This document shows, piece after piece, positions 1 to 7,617 of a stretch of 64,000 nt of DNA (position 1 is the stretch's first letter; each line of letters opens with the position of its first letter). Under the pieces are notes generated by a model, which made no database searches, had not been told where the DNA came from, and saw nothing but the letters and a program-made list of their open reading frames with translations. Position numbers and translations under genes: made by a program. Origin of the DNA: Azophilus sp965221755. Lineage in GTDB: Bacteria; Pseudomonadota; Gammaproteobacteria; Pseudomonadales; Azotimanducaceae. The stretch is from NCBI GenBank assembly GCA_965221755.1, contig OZ244921.1, forward strand, positions 1,798,001-1,862,000, given 5' to 3'.

Positions 1-1
1 G

Positions 2-241
2 AGCGACCCCCAAGTCCTGCATCGCAACATGGTCGTCGAGCTGGACCATCCGCTCGGCGGCAGCGCCAAGGTGCCGGGCAACCCGGTGAAGCTGTCGCTC
101 AACGCTGCCGAATCCTTCGCGCCGCCGCCGTTGCTTGGAGCGCACACGGTCGCCGTGTTCAAGGAGTGGACGGGGATGTCCAAGGAGCGAATCGACCAAG
201 GCATCGCCGCCGGCGCACTGCGGCAGGCTGAAATTCCTTAA
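2..241 (+). CDS. CaiB/BaiF-family CoA transferase, C-terminal end (partial)
   Basis: An open frame enters from the left edge and ends at TAA 239-241, giving about 79 residues. The segment running from LHRNMVVELDHP through GNPVKLS to LGAHT resembles the C-terminal end of class III CoA transferases (CaiB/BaiF family), where a final-product description with an LG.HT motif precedes a short helix. Enzymes of this family move CoA between carboxylic acids in the cytoplasm. The catalytic aspartate lies further upstream and is outside the window, so the substrate cannot be inferred. The gene is not obviously in an operon with what follows, because a repeat and a promoter-like sequence separate them. 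Confidence 0.75.
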   Translation, partial: SDPQVLHRNMVVELDHPLGGSAKVPGNPVKLSLNAAESFAPPPLLGAHTVAVFKEWTGMSKERIDQGIAAGALRQAEIP

Positions 242-417
242 GTTGCTTGAGTCGGGAATCCGGCAATTTGGCCACCGAGGATCCCGTCAGCATGCTGCGC
301 CAGAGCGGGTTTCAAACCGGAATCGACTTGTGCGCCCCGCTCGCGGCGCCGCAACTGCTCGCATCCCTGATCGGCGCGCCGGCGCGCGGCCTTGGCTTAA
401 GAGCCAATTCCCGCCCA
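242..417. other. Intergenic stretch without a recognised gene
   Basis: No convincing gene is seen here. It holds a short hairpin (arms TTGGCT 392-397 and AGCCAA 402-407) and other GC-rich inverted sequences, and it leads into the dispersed repeat copy that starts at about 418. Overlapping open frames on both strands have no recognisable product. Confidence 0.5.
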
Positions 418-491
418 TGCGCGGGCTCGGGAACAGCTCGCAACCTGATCCACGCAACGGCAGCGAACCTTGGCCTTTGGCCAAGGTTCGC
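418..491 (+). repeat. Dispersed hairpin repeat, copy 1
   Basis: This copy has the family core, beginning TGCGCGGGCT and including CCTGATCCACGCAACGGCAGC, followed by one strong hairpin with arms CGAACCTTGGCC and GGCCAAGGTTCG around a TTT loop (464-490). The hairpin differs from that of most other copies but matches the one in the copy at 12420-12520. The repeat points towards the downstream gene, and a -35-like TTGACA begins two bases after the hairpin. Confidence 0.75.
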
Positions 492-492
492 A

Positions 493-521
493 TTGACACC
501 GAGCTTTCGTCTCAATGATAT
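493..521 (+). promoter_or_regulatory. Probable sigma-70-type promoter following the repeat
   Basis: TTGACA at 493-498 is followed after 17 nt by TGATAT (516-521), or after 18 nt by GATATT. The start codon of the next gene is at 558, a normal promoter-to-gene distance. The -35 box sits directly behind the repeat hairpin, as it does in four other copies. The -10 match is only moderate. Confidence 0.5.
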
Positions 522-557
522 TGTCCACTCCATCCAGTTCCGAAAAGGAGAGTGCCG

Positions 558-1223
558 ATGCCCAGGCTCAGGCAGGTTCCGCTGGCGCAGGCGCCGGAGA
601 ACGTTCGCAAATACTACGAGGCCCTGTTCGGCGACCGCGACCCGGTGGCGGAGCCGGGCACGGCCACCGGAACCCCCGGCAACTGGTGGACGGTGTTCGC
701 GCTGGTTCCCTATGTCTTCGACCACGCCACCAGCCACTTCGGCATGTTCGGCATGTTTGCGGACCAGAGCGTCAGCCAACTCGACCCCAAGGCGCGCGAA
801 TTGGCCATCATGCGGACAGGCTTTGCCCAAGCCAGCCAGTTCGTGTTTTCGCAGCACTGCAAGGCGGCGCGCCGTTTCGGCATCTCCGACGACCAGATTG
901 CGGCCATACCCAATTGGCAGGTCGCCGATTGCTTCGATGCCAAGGAGCGGGCCATCCTGGCTTGGGCCGATGCCCTCATCCTGCAAGGCGGCCGGGCTTC
1001 CGACGGCCTGTTTGAGGCCCTGCGCCAACACCTTTCCGACGCGGACATCCTGGAGCTCACCTACCATGTGCTCGGCTACAACCTGCATGCGGTGATGTGC
1101 AAAGCGTTGCGCCTGGAGTACGATGACGTGGACGAACGCATTCGCGAAGTGCCCATTCCGGCTGCCGGGGAACGCGCGGACTGGGCAGGGGCGGCTTGGG
1201 ACGAACCGCAGCGATCGGATTGA
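558..1223 (+). CDS. Carboxymuconolactone decarboxylase/AhpD-like family protein
   Basis: This encodes 221 aa. The start at ATG 558 is preferred over GTG 552 because AAAAGGAG lies 7 nt upstream of 558. The body resembles carboxymuconolactone decarboxylase-family proteins: an all-helical fold with LDPKARELAIMRTG followed by FSQHCKAARRFGISDDQI, the region that forms the active-site helix in this family. The classic CxxC pair of AhpD peroxidoredoxins is absent; only one Cys (in QHCKAA) is present, so thiol peroxidase activity is doubtful. It may act on a lactone or aromatic ring-cleavage product, or be a peroxide-response protein. It is preceded by a repeat-linked promoter and stands alone. Confidence 0.75.
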   Translation: MPRLRQVPLAQAPENVRKYYEALFGDRDPVAEPGTATGTPGNWWTVFALVPYVFDHATSHFGMFGMFADQSVSQLDPKARELAIMRTGFAQASQFVFSQHCKAARRFGISDDQIAAIPNWQVADCFDAKERAILAWADALILQGGRASDGLFEALRQHLSDADILELTYHVLGYNLHAVMCKALRLEYDDVDERIREVPIPAAGERADWAGAAWDEPQRSD

Positions 1224-1354
1224 ACGCCCCCAAACGTTTGGGACTTATGTAGCAAAATGCACAACAAGCCTAAGCGGCCAGCCGCGCCCCGCCACCGATT
1301 TGACGGGTCAATGAGGGGGGTGTTGGCCTGCCGGAGGCATTGCGGGATGACCAA

Positions 1355-1825
1355 ATGAGCAAACTCAACATCAACGGCCAAACCCTTGACCTGGATTTCG
1401 ATGCGGACACGCCCTTGCTCTGGGTGCTGCGCGAGCAGGCTGGCCTGACCGGCACCAAGTACGGTTGCGGCATCGCCCAGTGCGGCGCCTGCACCGTGCA
1501 TGTGGACGGCCGGCCGATGCGTTCCTGCGTGGTTCCGGCATCGGCGTTTGGCCCCGCCCAAGCGATCACCACCATAGAGGGCCTGTCGCCGGACTCCAGC
1601 CACCCGGTGCAACAGGCTTGGCTGGAGCTTGACGTGCCCCAATGCGGCTACTGCCAGTCGGGCATGATCATGGCGGCAAGCGCCCTGCTCGACGGCAATC
1701 CAAATCCCACCGATGCCGACATCGATGCGAACGTAACCAACATTTGCCGCTGCGGCACCCTGCAGCGCGTGCGGCGCGGCATCCATCGGGCGGCGGCAAT
1801 CAAGGCGCGGGGGAAAACGGCATGA
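1355..1825 (+). CDS. iorA: Molybdenum hydroxylase, [2Fe-2S] small subunit (isoquinoline 1-oxidoreductase alpha type)
   Basis: This encodes 156 aa. An N-terminal plant-type ferredoxin domain carries the cysteines of KYGCGIAQCGACTVH and a further Cys at RSC. The C-terminal helical [2Fe-2S] domain has CGYCQSGM and ICRCGT. This is the electron-transfer subunit of xanthine-oxidase-family hydroxylases, passing electrons from the Mo site to a cytochrome or other acceptor. The start MSKLNINGQ fits the family; TTG 1340 is an alternative. The stop overlaps the next start (ATGA), so the two subunits are translationally coupled. IorAB-type enzymes oxidise N-heterocycles or aldehydes; the substrate here is unknown. 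Confidence 0.9.
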   Translation: MSKLNINGQTLDLDFDADTPLLWVLREQAGLTGTKYGCGIAQCGACTVHVDGRPMRSCVVPASAFGPAQAITTIEGLSPDSSHPVQQAWLELDVPQCGYCQSGMIMAASALLDGNPNPTDADIDANVTNICRCGTLQRVRRGIHRAAAIKARGKTA

Positions 1826-4101
1826 ACCGGCAAGCAAGCATTCAACCGCCCGACGGCCTCGGCGATGCCAGAGCGGCAACCGACATGGCTTGGGCGCTCC
1901 AGTGGGCCGACCGGCAAGCTCTGCGGGCTCCCCCCGTCGGCGCCCTTTCCCGGCGCCGCTTCCTGGTTGGTGCGGCGGCGGCCGGCGCCGGCCTGTCGCT
2001 GGGCGTTCTGAACCCCCGCCCGGCAGCGGCCGCCGCGACGCCAAACGAGGTCGACGAGGTCAATGCTTGGGTGGTCATCAAGCCGGACGATACGGTCATC
2101 ATTCGCATCGCCCGCTCGGAGATGGGCCAAGGCACCCTCACCGGCCTCGCCCAAATGGTGGCCGAGGAACTTGAATGCGACTGGTCCAAGGTCGGTTGGG
2201 AGTACCCAAGCCCGCGCCAGAACCTGCTGCGCGACCGTGTGTGGCGGAGTTTTGCGACCGGCGGCAGCCGCGGCATCCGCGAGAGCCACCAGTACGTGCG
2301 CGAGGGCGGCGCGGCGGCGCGGCTCATGCTCCTCGAGGCGGCGGCCGGGCGCTGGCAAGTGCCGGTCGCCCAATGTTCCGCAGCCAACGGCGTCATCACC
2401 CACAAACCCACCGGACGCACCCTGACCTACGGTGCCGTGGCCAACGCCGCCGCCAAGCTGGCGCCGCCGCTGGAAGTCAAGCTCAAGGCGCCCAAGGACT
2501 GGAAAGTCATCGGCCAACCGGTCAAGCGCCTGGACACCGCCGACAAGCTCAACGGCAAGCAGGTGTTCGGCGCCGACATCCAACTGCCCGGCATGCTCAA
2601 CGCCGCGGTCTCCGCCTGCCCGGTCTTCGGCGGCGCGCGCAAGCGTTTCGATGCGGCCAAGGTGGCGGGAATGCCCGGCGTGAAGGGCGTGGTGCCAGTG
2701 GACAACAACGCCGTCGCCGTAGTGGCCGACACTTGGTGGCGGGCGCAGAAGGCGCTCGCGGCGCTGCCCATCGAATGGGACTTTGGCGACGGCGGCGGTT
2801 TGAGCCAAGCGGCCATCGTCGCCAGCCTTGACGAGGGGCTGACGGCGGACACGCGGCTCGTCGGCAACCAAAGCGGCGATGTCCAGGCGGCGCTGGAATC
2901 GGCGCAGACCGTGGTTGAGGCGACCTACAGCTATCCCTATCTCAACCACGCCACCATGGAGCCCATGAACGCCACGGCGCGCTGGACCGAGGATTTCTGC
3001 GAGGTCTGGTGCCCCACCCAAAACGGCGAAGCCGCCCACGCCGGCGCGGCCGAAGCCGCCGGCCTGCCCTTGGAGCAGGTGGAGGTTCACAAAGTGCATC
3101 TCGGCGGTGGCTTCGGGAGGCGCGGCGCTGCGGACTACGTGCGTCAGGCGGTGCTGATCGCCAAGCGGTTTCCGGGCACGCCGGTCAAGCTGCTTTGGTC
3201 CCGGGAGGAGGACATGATGCAAGGCTTCTTCCACCCCATCACCAAGGCGCGGCTTCGGGGCGGGCTGGATGCTGACGGCAAGCTCCGGGCGCTGCACCTG
3301 AGAATCTCCGGGCAGTCCATCCTCGCCGGGCTGATGCCGAACCGCTTGGCCGACGGCGTCGATTTCGCCACTTTCCAAGGGCTGCTTCCCGAAGGCGACC
3401 AACGCATCAGCTACCGGTTCGAGAACCTGCTGGTGGACCACGCCATGCGCAACACCCACATCCGGCCGGGTTTCTGGCGCGGCGTCAACGTCAATCAAAA
3501 TGCCGTTTACATGGAGTGCTTTCTGGATGAACTCGCGTACGCAGCCGGCGCTGACGCATTGGCGTTCCGCGAACCGTTGATGCGGTCCAATCCGAAGGGT
3601 TGGGCGGTGCTGAGCGCGGTGGCCGAGCGCTCCGGCTGGGCGACGCGGAAGGAGGACGGCCGACACTTGGGACTGGCGGTGTTCCACGCCTTCGGCAGCG
3701 ACGTGGCCGCCTGCGCGGAAGTCACCGTGGAGCCGGACGACGCGCTGTGCATCAAGCGCATCGTTGCCGCCACCGACCCCGGCTTCTGCGTCAATCCGCA
3801 ACAAACCGAAGCGCAGGTGGAGGGTTCCTTCGTTTACGGCTTAAGCGCCCTGCTCCATGGCGAATGCACGGTTCGTGACGGGCAGATCGAGCAACGCAAC
3901 TTCGACACCTTCCCGTCCCTGCAAATCTCGCAGATGCCGGAGGTCGAGACCCTCGTCATGCCGTCCGGCGGCTTCTGGGGCGGCGTCGGCGAACCCACCA
4001 TCGCCGTGGCGGCGCCGGCGGTGTTGAACGCCATATTCGCGGCGACCGGCAAGCGCTGCCGAGAGGTGCCGTTGAAGCGCAGCGGCCTCAAGTTCGCGTA
4101 G
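1822..4101 (+). CDS. iorB: Molybdenum hydroxylase large subunit, Tat-exported (isoquinoline 1-oxidoreductase beta type)
   Basis: This encodes 759 aa. Residues about 40-75 form a Tat signal, SRRRFLVGAAAAGAG, so the folded Mo-cofactor enzyme is probably exported to the periplasm. The rest matches the large subunit of IorB-type enzymes, including SEMGQGTLTGL and GGFGRRGAADY, cofactor-binding segments of the family, and a C-terminal GGFWGGVGEP. It overlaps iorA by 4 nt. A separate FAD subunit is absent, as is usual in this subfamily; electrons would leave through IorA to a c-type cytochrome. A monoheme cytochrome gene starts 40 bp downstream and is a plausible acceptor. Confidence 0.9.
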   Translation: MNRQASIQPPDGLGDARAATDMAWALQWADRQALRAPPVGALSRRRFLVGAAAAGAGLSLGVLNPRPAAAAATPNEVDEVNAWVVIKPDDTVIIRIARSEMGQGTLTGLAQMVAEELECDWSKVGWEYPSPRQNLLRDRVWRSFATGGSRGIRESHQYVREGGAAARLMLLEAAAGRWQVPVAQCSAANGVITHKPTGRTLTYGAVANAAAKLAPPLEVKLKAPKDWKVIGQPVKRLDTADKLNGKQVFGADIQLPGMLNAAVSACPVFGGARKRFDAAKVAGMPGVKGVVPVDNNAVAVVADTWWRAQKALAALPIEWDFGDGGGLSQAAIVASLDEGLTADTRLVGNQSGDVQAALESAQTVVEATYSYPYLNHATMEPMNATARWTEDFCEVWCPTQNGEAAHAGAAEAAGLPLEQVEVHKVHLGGGFGRRGAADYVRQAVLIAKRFPGTPVKLLWSREEDMMQGFFHPITKARLRGGLDADGKLRALHLRISGQSILAGLMPNRLADGVDFATFQGLLPEGDQRISYRFENLLVDHAMRNTHIRPGFWRGVNVNQNAVYMECFLDELAYAAGADALAFREPLMRSNPKGWAVLSAVAERSGWATRKEDGRHLGLAVFHAFGSDVAACAEVTVEPDDALCIKRIVAATDPGFCVNPQQTEAQVEGSFVYGLSALLHGECTVRDGQIEQRNFDTFPSLQISQMPEVETLVMPSGGFWGGVGEPTIAVAAPAVLNAIFAATGKRCREVPLKRSGLKFA

Positions 4102-4141
4102 GCGGACGCGGCTGCTTCCAAGCTGGCCGGCCTCCGGGCGC

Positions 4142-4570
4142 ATGGCTTCCAATCACCGCATGAAGCGGGCTCGGCGGATGTGCATCGGCGCTTTGCTGCT
4201 TCTGGTCGGTCTTGTCAATCCGGGGCAAGGCGTTCCGGCAAGCGCGGGTTTCAACCGAGGCGCGCCAAACGGGACGGCACTGCCAGGGGGCGGAGCGGCC
4301 GCCCGCACCCAAGGCTCGGACTTCACTTCAGATTCAACGCTTGAACCAACGACTGCGGCGGCTCGCCTCTTGGCTCAGGGCTGCATGGGCTGTCACCGCC
4401 AAGGGCCTCCATCGACCATCCCCGCCATCCACGACTTAACGCCCGCAGCGCTGACGCGGATGATGGGCGAATTCAAACGCGCAGACCGTTCCAGCACGGT
4501 AATGGGCCGAATCGCCCGAGGCTACAGCGACGATGAAATCCAACTGCTGGCCCAAGGACTGCTTGAATAG
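4142..4570 (+). CDS. Periplasmic monoheme cytochrome c
   Basis: This encodes 142 aa with an N-terminal signal (MKRARRMCIGALLLLVGLV; ATG 4160 is an alternative start). One heme site, CMGCH, lies near residue 80, and a probable axial Met is in TVMGRIARGYSDDEI, a class I cytochrome c arrangement. The gene lies between iorB and fccB. By position it could be the cytochrome subunit (FccA) of flavocytochrome c sulfide dehydrogenase, since 15 bp separate it from fccB, or it could accept electrons from IorAB. FccA proteins with one or with two hemes are both known. I favour the FccA role. Confidence 0.8.
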   Translation: MASNHRMKRARRMCIGALLLLVGLVNPGQGVPASAGFNRGAPNGTALPGGGAAARTQGSDFTSDSTLEPTTAAARLLAQGCMGCHRQGPPSTIPAIHDLTPAALTRMMGEFKRADRSSTVMGRIARGYSDDEIQLLAQGLLE

Positions 4571-4585
4571 GGCACGGCTTAAGAC

Positions 4586-5860
4586 ATGGTCAACCGCAGA
4601 AAAGTCCTAGTGGGTCTCGGTTCGGGCCTGTCCTGCGCATGGGCGAACGCCGCAACCAAAGCGCCCGCCGCCGCGCGGGTTGTGGTGGTTGGCGGCGGCT
4701 TCGCGGGCGCCTCCTGCGCGCTCTCCCTGAAGGCGGCGGCGCCCGGCCTGTCGGTCACGTTGGTTGAGCCCAAGCGCGCCTATGCCGCTTGCCCGTTCAG
4801 CAACTTGGTGGTTGCCGGAATCCGGCCGATGAGCGCGCAGAAGTTCGGTTACGGCCAGTTGGCGGCGCGCGGCATAGCGGTCGCCCATGCCCGCGCCACC
4901 GCCGTGAACGCAGCAAGGCGCCATGTCAAATTGGCCCATGGCCAAGAGTTGCCCTACGACCGTCTGATTCTCGCTCCCGGCATTGAGTTCGATTGGCAGG
5001 CCATGCCGGGTTACGGCAAAGCCGCATCCGTCCGGATGCCCCATGCTTGGCAAGCGGGCGAGCAGACCCTGCTGCTGCGCGACCAACTTCGGGCCATGCC
5101 GGACGGTGGCCTCGTGTTGATGGCGGTGCCCGAAAATCCCTACCGCTGCCCGCCGGGCCCCTATGAGCGAGCCAGCTTGATCGCCCACTACCTAAAGGCG
5201 CGCAAGCCGAGGTCGAAGCTGCTGATCCTCGACGCCAAAGATCAGTTTTCCAAGCAGGCGCTGTTCATTCAGGCTTGGCAACGCTTCTACGACGGCGTGA
5301 TCGAGTGGCACGGCCGCTCGGAGGTCGGCGAAGTCGTTTCCGTCGCACCCGACGCCATGACGGTCAACACCGACTTCGAGACGTTCCAAGGCAATGTGGT
5401 CAATCTGATCCCGCGCCAGCGGGCCGGCGCCATCGCCCAAGCCGCAGGCGTTGTGGATGCCAGCGGCTGGTGCCCGGTGGCGCCGGCAACGTTCGAATCG
5501 CTCCTGCAGCCGAGCATACACGTCATAGGCGATGCGGCCATCGCCAACGCGATGCCGAAATCCGCGTTCGCCGCCAATGCCCAAGCCAAGCATTGCGCCG
5601 TTCAAGTGGTGCGGTCGCTGGCCGAACAAGCACCGCTGCCGGGCAAGCTCATCAACACCTGCTACAGCTTGGCAACGCCGGACCACGGCTTTTCCGTTGC
5701 CGGAGTCTATAAGCCGACCGCTGATGCTTGGGTCGAGGTCGCCGGTTCCGGCGGAACCAGCCCGCTGCAGGCTGATGACGAGTTCCGGCGCTTAGAGGCG
5801 GGCCACGCCGCCGCCTGGTTTGAAACGCTGACTACGGAGTTGTTCGGTGGGCATTCGTAA
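4586..5860 (+). CDS. fccB: Flavocytochrome c sulfide dehydrogenase, flavoprotein subunit
   Basis: This encodes 424 aa. An N-terminal export signal (RRKVLVGLGSGLSCAWANA) is followed by the FAD dinucleotide-binding motif VVVVGGGFAGASCA. Cysteines at YAACPFSN and YRCPPGPYE and the C-terminal NTCYS segment fit the redox-active cysteines of the FCSD/SQR family. The enzyme oxidises sulfide in the periplasm to sulfur or polysulfide and passes electrons to its cytochrome partner. The next gene, soxX, starts 14 nt before this stop, so the two are probably co-translated. The context makes a sulfide-oxidation role likely. Confidence 0.9.
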   Translation: MVNRRKVLVGLGSGLSCAWANAATKAPAAARVVVVGGGFAGASCALSLKAAAPGLSVTLVEPKRAYAACPFSNLVVAGIRPMSAQKFGYGQLAARGIAVAHARATAVNAARRHVKLAHGQELPYDRLILAPGIEFDWQAMPGYGKAASVRMPHAWQAGEQTLLLRDQLRAMPDGGLVLMAVPENPYRCPPGPYERASLIAHYLKARKPRSKLLILDAKDQFSKQALFIQAWQRFYDGVIEWHGRSEVGEVVSVAPDAMTVNTDFETFQGNVVNLIPRQRAGAIAQAAGVVDASGWCPVAPATFESLLQPSIHVIGDAAIANAMPKSAFAANAQAKHCAVQVVRSLAEQAPLPGKLINTCYSLATPDHGFSVAGVYKPTADAWVEVAGSGGTSPLQADDEFRRLEAGHAAAWFETLTTELFGGHS

Positions 5861-6386
5861 GGCCGGCACTCCCGCCTTGACGAGATCGGGCAACTTCCCC
5901 GTGCGGCAGCGCGCGGCTGCGGGCATCCCGTCGTCCTGGCTTCGTTCGCGCTCCCCGCAGCGACCAGCCCTGCTGAAGTTCCTCATTGCAGCGGCAACCA
6001 TCGGAGCAGTCGCAGCACCGTCGGCGAACGTCGGCATCGCCCTTGGCGATTCGGAAAGGGGTCGGCAGATATACCTCGACAGGGAACTCGGGCACTGCCT
6101 GCTGTGCCACCATGCCAGCCAAATCGATGCGCCGTTTCAGGGCGACTTGGGGCCGGACCTAAGCGATGTGGCAGCGCGCCTCACCCTCGCCGAGATGCGC
6201 GCCAAGATTGAGGATCCCACCGTTTCCAACCCGCAATCGGCGATGCCGGCGTATCACCGCACCCGAGGCTTGCGCCAACTGGCTCCCGCCTTTTCGGGCC
6301 GGCCCATTTTGACCGCCGAGCAGTTGACGGACTTGATGGCATTTCTCAACACGCTGCGCGGCACGGGCGCCAACGAGCCCGAGTGA
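5847..6386 (+). CDS. soxX: SoxX, cytochrome c subunit of the SoxAX complex
   Basis: This encodes 179 aa. The GTG start overlaps the end of fccB; a later TTG at 5877 is possible. After a hydrophobic leader (LLKFLIAAATIGAVAA) comes one heme site, CLLCH, then LGPDLSDVAAR and a C-terminal SAMPAYHRTRGLR that supplies the probable Met ligand. SoxX pairs with SoxA to attach thiosulfate to the SoxY cysteine in the periplasm. It is the first sox gene of the cluster; a pair of dispersed repeats then separates it from soxY. Confidence 0.88.
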   Translation: MGIRKAGTPALTRSGNFPVRQRAAAGIPSSWLRSRSPQRPALLKFLIAAATIGAVAAPSANVGIALGDSERGRQIYLDRELGHCLLCHHASQIDAPFQGDLGPDLSDVAARLTLAEMRAKIEDPTVSNPQSAMPAYHRTRGLRQLAPAFSGRPILTAEQLTDLMAFLNTLRGTGANEPE

Positions 6387-6425
6387 GCGGCGACCCTGCG
6401 AGAGGGAATCATGGAAGAGAGGATC

Positions 6426-6515
6426 ATGGGACTCAGAAGCACATCGAACCTGACCCCCGCGGCGAGCGCGGAGTTTGGCGATCGCCAAACCCCATCCGCG
6501 ACCGCCAGGTCGCGC
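6426..6515 (+). repeat. Dispersed hairpin repeat, copy 2 (first of a tandem pair)
   Basis: This is a diverged core (ATCGAACCTGACCCCCGC) followed by two hairpins: a perfect inverted repeat with arms GTTTGGCG and CGCCAAAC (6473-6490), and CGCGACC/GGTCGCG. The first hairpin has different bases from its tandem neighbour but still pairs perfectly. No promoter-like sequence follows, because the next copy starts at once. Confidence 0.7.
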
Positions 6516-6610
6516 ATGTGCGGGTTCAGAAACATACCGGAATCTGATCTAAGCGACGAGCGCGGAGTTTCGCGCCAGCGAAACTCCATCCGCGACCGTC
6601 AGGTCGCGCA
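6516..6610 (+). repeat. Dispersed hairpin repeat, copy 3 (second of the tandem pair)
   Basis: The core is TGTGCGGG...AAACATACCGGAATCTGATC, followed by a hairpin with 10-bp arms GGAGTTTCGC and GCGAAACTCC around GCCA (6564-6587), then one with 7-bp arms CGCGACC and GGTCGCG around GTCA (6591-6608). It is almost identical over its length to the copy at 19457-19550, apart from a few bases near TTCAG/CTTAAG. It lies between soxX and soxY, pointing to soxY. Confidence 0.8.
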
Positions 6611-6639
6611 TTGACGTCGGCGCTGCCGGTTTGGATGAT
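6611..6639 (+). promoter_or_regulatory. Possible promoter for soxYZA following the repeat
   Basis: TTGACG at 6611-6616 directly follows the repeat, and 17 nt later there is GATGAT (6634-6639), a four-of-six match to a -10 box. This would give soxYZA its own transcript, separate from soxX. The same placement after the repeat hairpin is seen in other copies. Confidence 0.4.
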
Positions 6640-6686
6640 GAACTGAGCGTCAATCGCAGCGCAGTTCACGGAAGGAGCGGCGCACC

Positions 6687-6725
6687 ATGAACGGTTTGAT
6701 TCATTCAGCCAAAGCTCAAGCGTGA
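6687..6725 (+). CDS. Possible 12-codon leader ORF upstream of soxY
   Basis: A GAAGGAG sequence lies 9 nt before ATG 6687, which opens a short frame, MNGLIHSAKAQA, ending at TGA 6723-6725. The TGA overlaps the GTG start of soxY as GTGA. This may be a translationally coupled leader that brings ribosomes to soxY, which lacks a good ribosome-binding site of its own. It could equally be the remains of an older soxY start after a frameshift. Support is the ribosome-binding site and the overlap only. Confidence 0.35.
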   Translation: MNGLIHSAKAQA

Positions 6726-7249
6726 ACCGCGCCCCGGGCAGGCCAGCTCTTAAGTCGCCGAGCCGAAGCGAAGGAGGCGAGCCTTGGTCGCGCCGGCAGT
6801 GGCTTGCGCGGTTCGCGGGCGGAGGGCTTGTGCTGGCGCTGCCGCTGCCCTTGCGGGCATTGCCGGAAAGCGCCCGTGCGTTGCTGGCTCGCGCCTACGG
6901 CGGTGCCGATGTTCGCTTTGAACGGGTAGCGCTCTCCTTGCCGGCCTTGGCCGAGAACGGAAATTCGGTGGCTCTTGGCGTGGCGGTGCAGCCGCCGACC
7001 ACCCAAGCGGATGGCGCGCAGGCGGACAGCGTAGTCAGTTTGGAGGTCTTCGCCCCCGAGAACCCCAATCCCCGAATCGCTCGCTTCAACTTCGGTCCGG
7101 CGTGTCCTCGGCTGGAAGTTCGGACCCGTGTGCGCATGGCTGCCTCGCAGACGGTGGTTGCGGTCGCAGCGTGCTGCAACGGGAATTTGTACGCAGGCGC
7201 CGCCGAAATCGTGGTTACCGAAGCCGCCTGCTTGGACTTTCTCTTCTAG
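6722..7249 (+). CDS. soxY: SoxY-like thiosulfate carrier, atypical C-terminus
   Basis: This encodes 175 aa with a GTG start and a Tat-like signal, SRRQWLARFAGGG. The following ALPESARALLARAYGG and the beta-sandwich body, with EVFAPENPNPRIARFNFGP, fit SoxY, which carries sulfur intermediates on a C-terminal cysteine and pairs with SoxZ. Normally the protein ends in GGCGG. Here the end reads NLYAGAAEIVVTEAACLDFLF: the Cys is in the expected place but its glycines are replaced, and a short hydrophobic tail follows. Three further cysteines (FGPACP and AACCNG) are present. The assignment rests on these motifs and on neighbouring soxZ and soxA. Confidence 0.8.
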   Translation: MNRAPGRPALKSPSRSEGGEPWSRRQWLARFAGGGLVLALPLPLRALPESARALLARAYGGADVRFERVALSLPALAENGNSVALGVAVQPPTTQADGAQADSVVSLEVFAPENPNPRIARFNFGPACPRLEVRTRVRMAASQTVVAVAACCNGNLYAGAAEIVVTEAACLDFLF

Positions 7250-7296
7250 GCGGCGAGGGCGGTCGCATGTCGGACACCGGATCGCAGGCCTGAACC

Positions 7297-7617
7297 ATGA
7301 CGGCAATACGCATCGCCATGCCGGATGACATCCGTGCCGGCAAGCCGTTCGAGGTGAAGACCTTGATCACGCATCCGATGGAAACGGGGCGGCGCCCGGA
7401 CTCGCTGGGCAATCGAATCCCGCAAAACCTCATCACTCGATTCACCTGCCGTCTCGACGGCGCCTTGGCCTTCGAGGCCGTCCTCGACACCGGCGTCGCC
7501 GCCAACCCCTACATCGCTTTCTTCGTCAGCGCCGAACGCAGCGGCACCCTTGAATTCGAGTGGCGTGGCCAGCATGGCTTCAACGTCCGCGAGACACGAG
7601 CGATTCGCGTTGTCTGA
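7297..7617 (+). CDS. soxZ: SoxZ, partner of SoxY
   Basis: This encodes 106 aa, typical for SoxZ. It has the family segments IRIAMPDDIRAGKPFEVKTLITHPMETG, PQNLITRF and the C-terminal WRGQHGFNVRETRAI. SoxZ binds SoxY in the periplasm and helps present the sulfur-carrying arm to the other Sox enzymes; it has no signal of its own and travels with SoxY. It follows soxY by 47 bp, and the soxA start lies inside its 3' end. Confidence 0.93.
   Translation: MTAIRIAMPDDIRAGKPFEVKTLITHPMETGRRPDSLGNRIPQNLITRFTCRLDGALAFEAVLDTGVAANPYIAFFVSAERSGTLEFEWRGQHGFNVRETRAIRVV

Noticed and set aside
1648..3804. Long minus-strand open frame opposite iorB
   Set aside because: It lies wholly antisense to a well-supported Mo hydroxylase gene, has no recognisable protein features and arises from high-GC third codon positions.
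4571..4580. GGCTTAAGACA near the fccB start as another repeat copy
   Set aside because: Only a few bases match the core, and no hairpin or remaining core follows.
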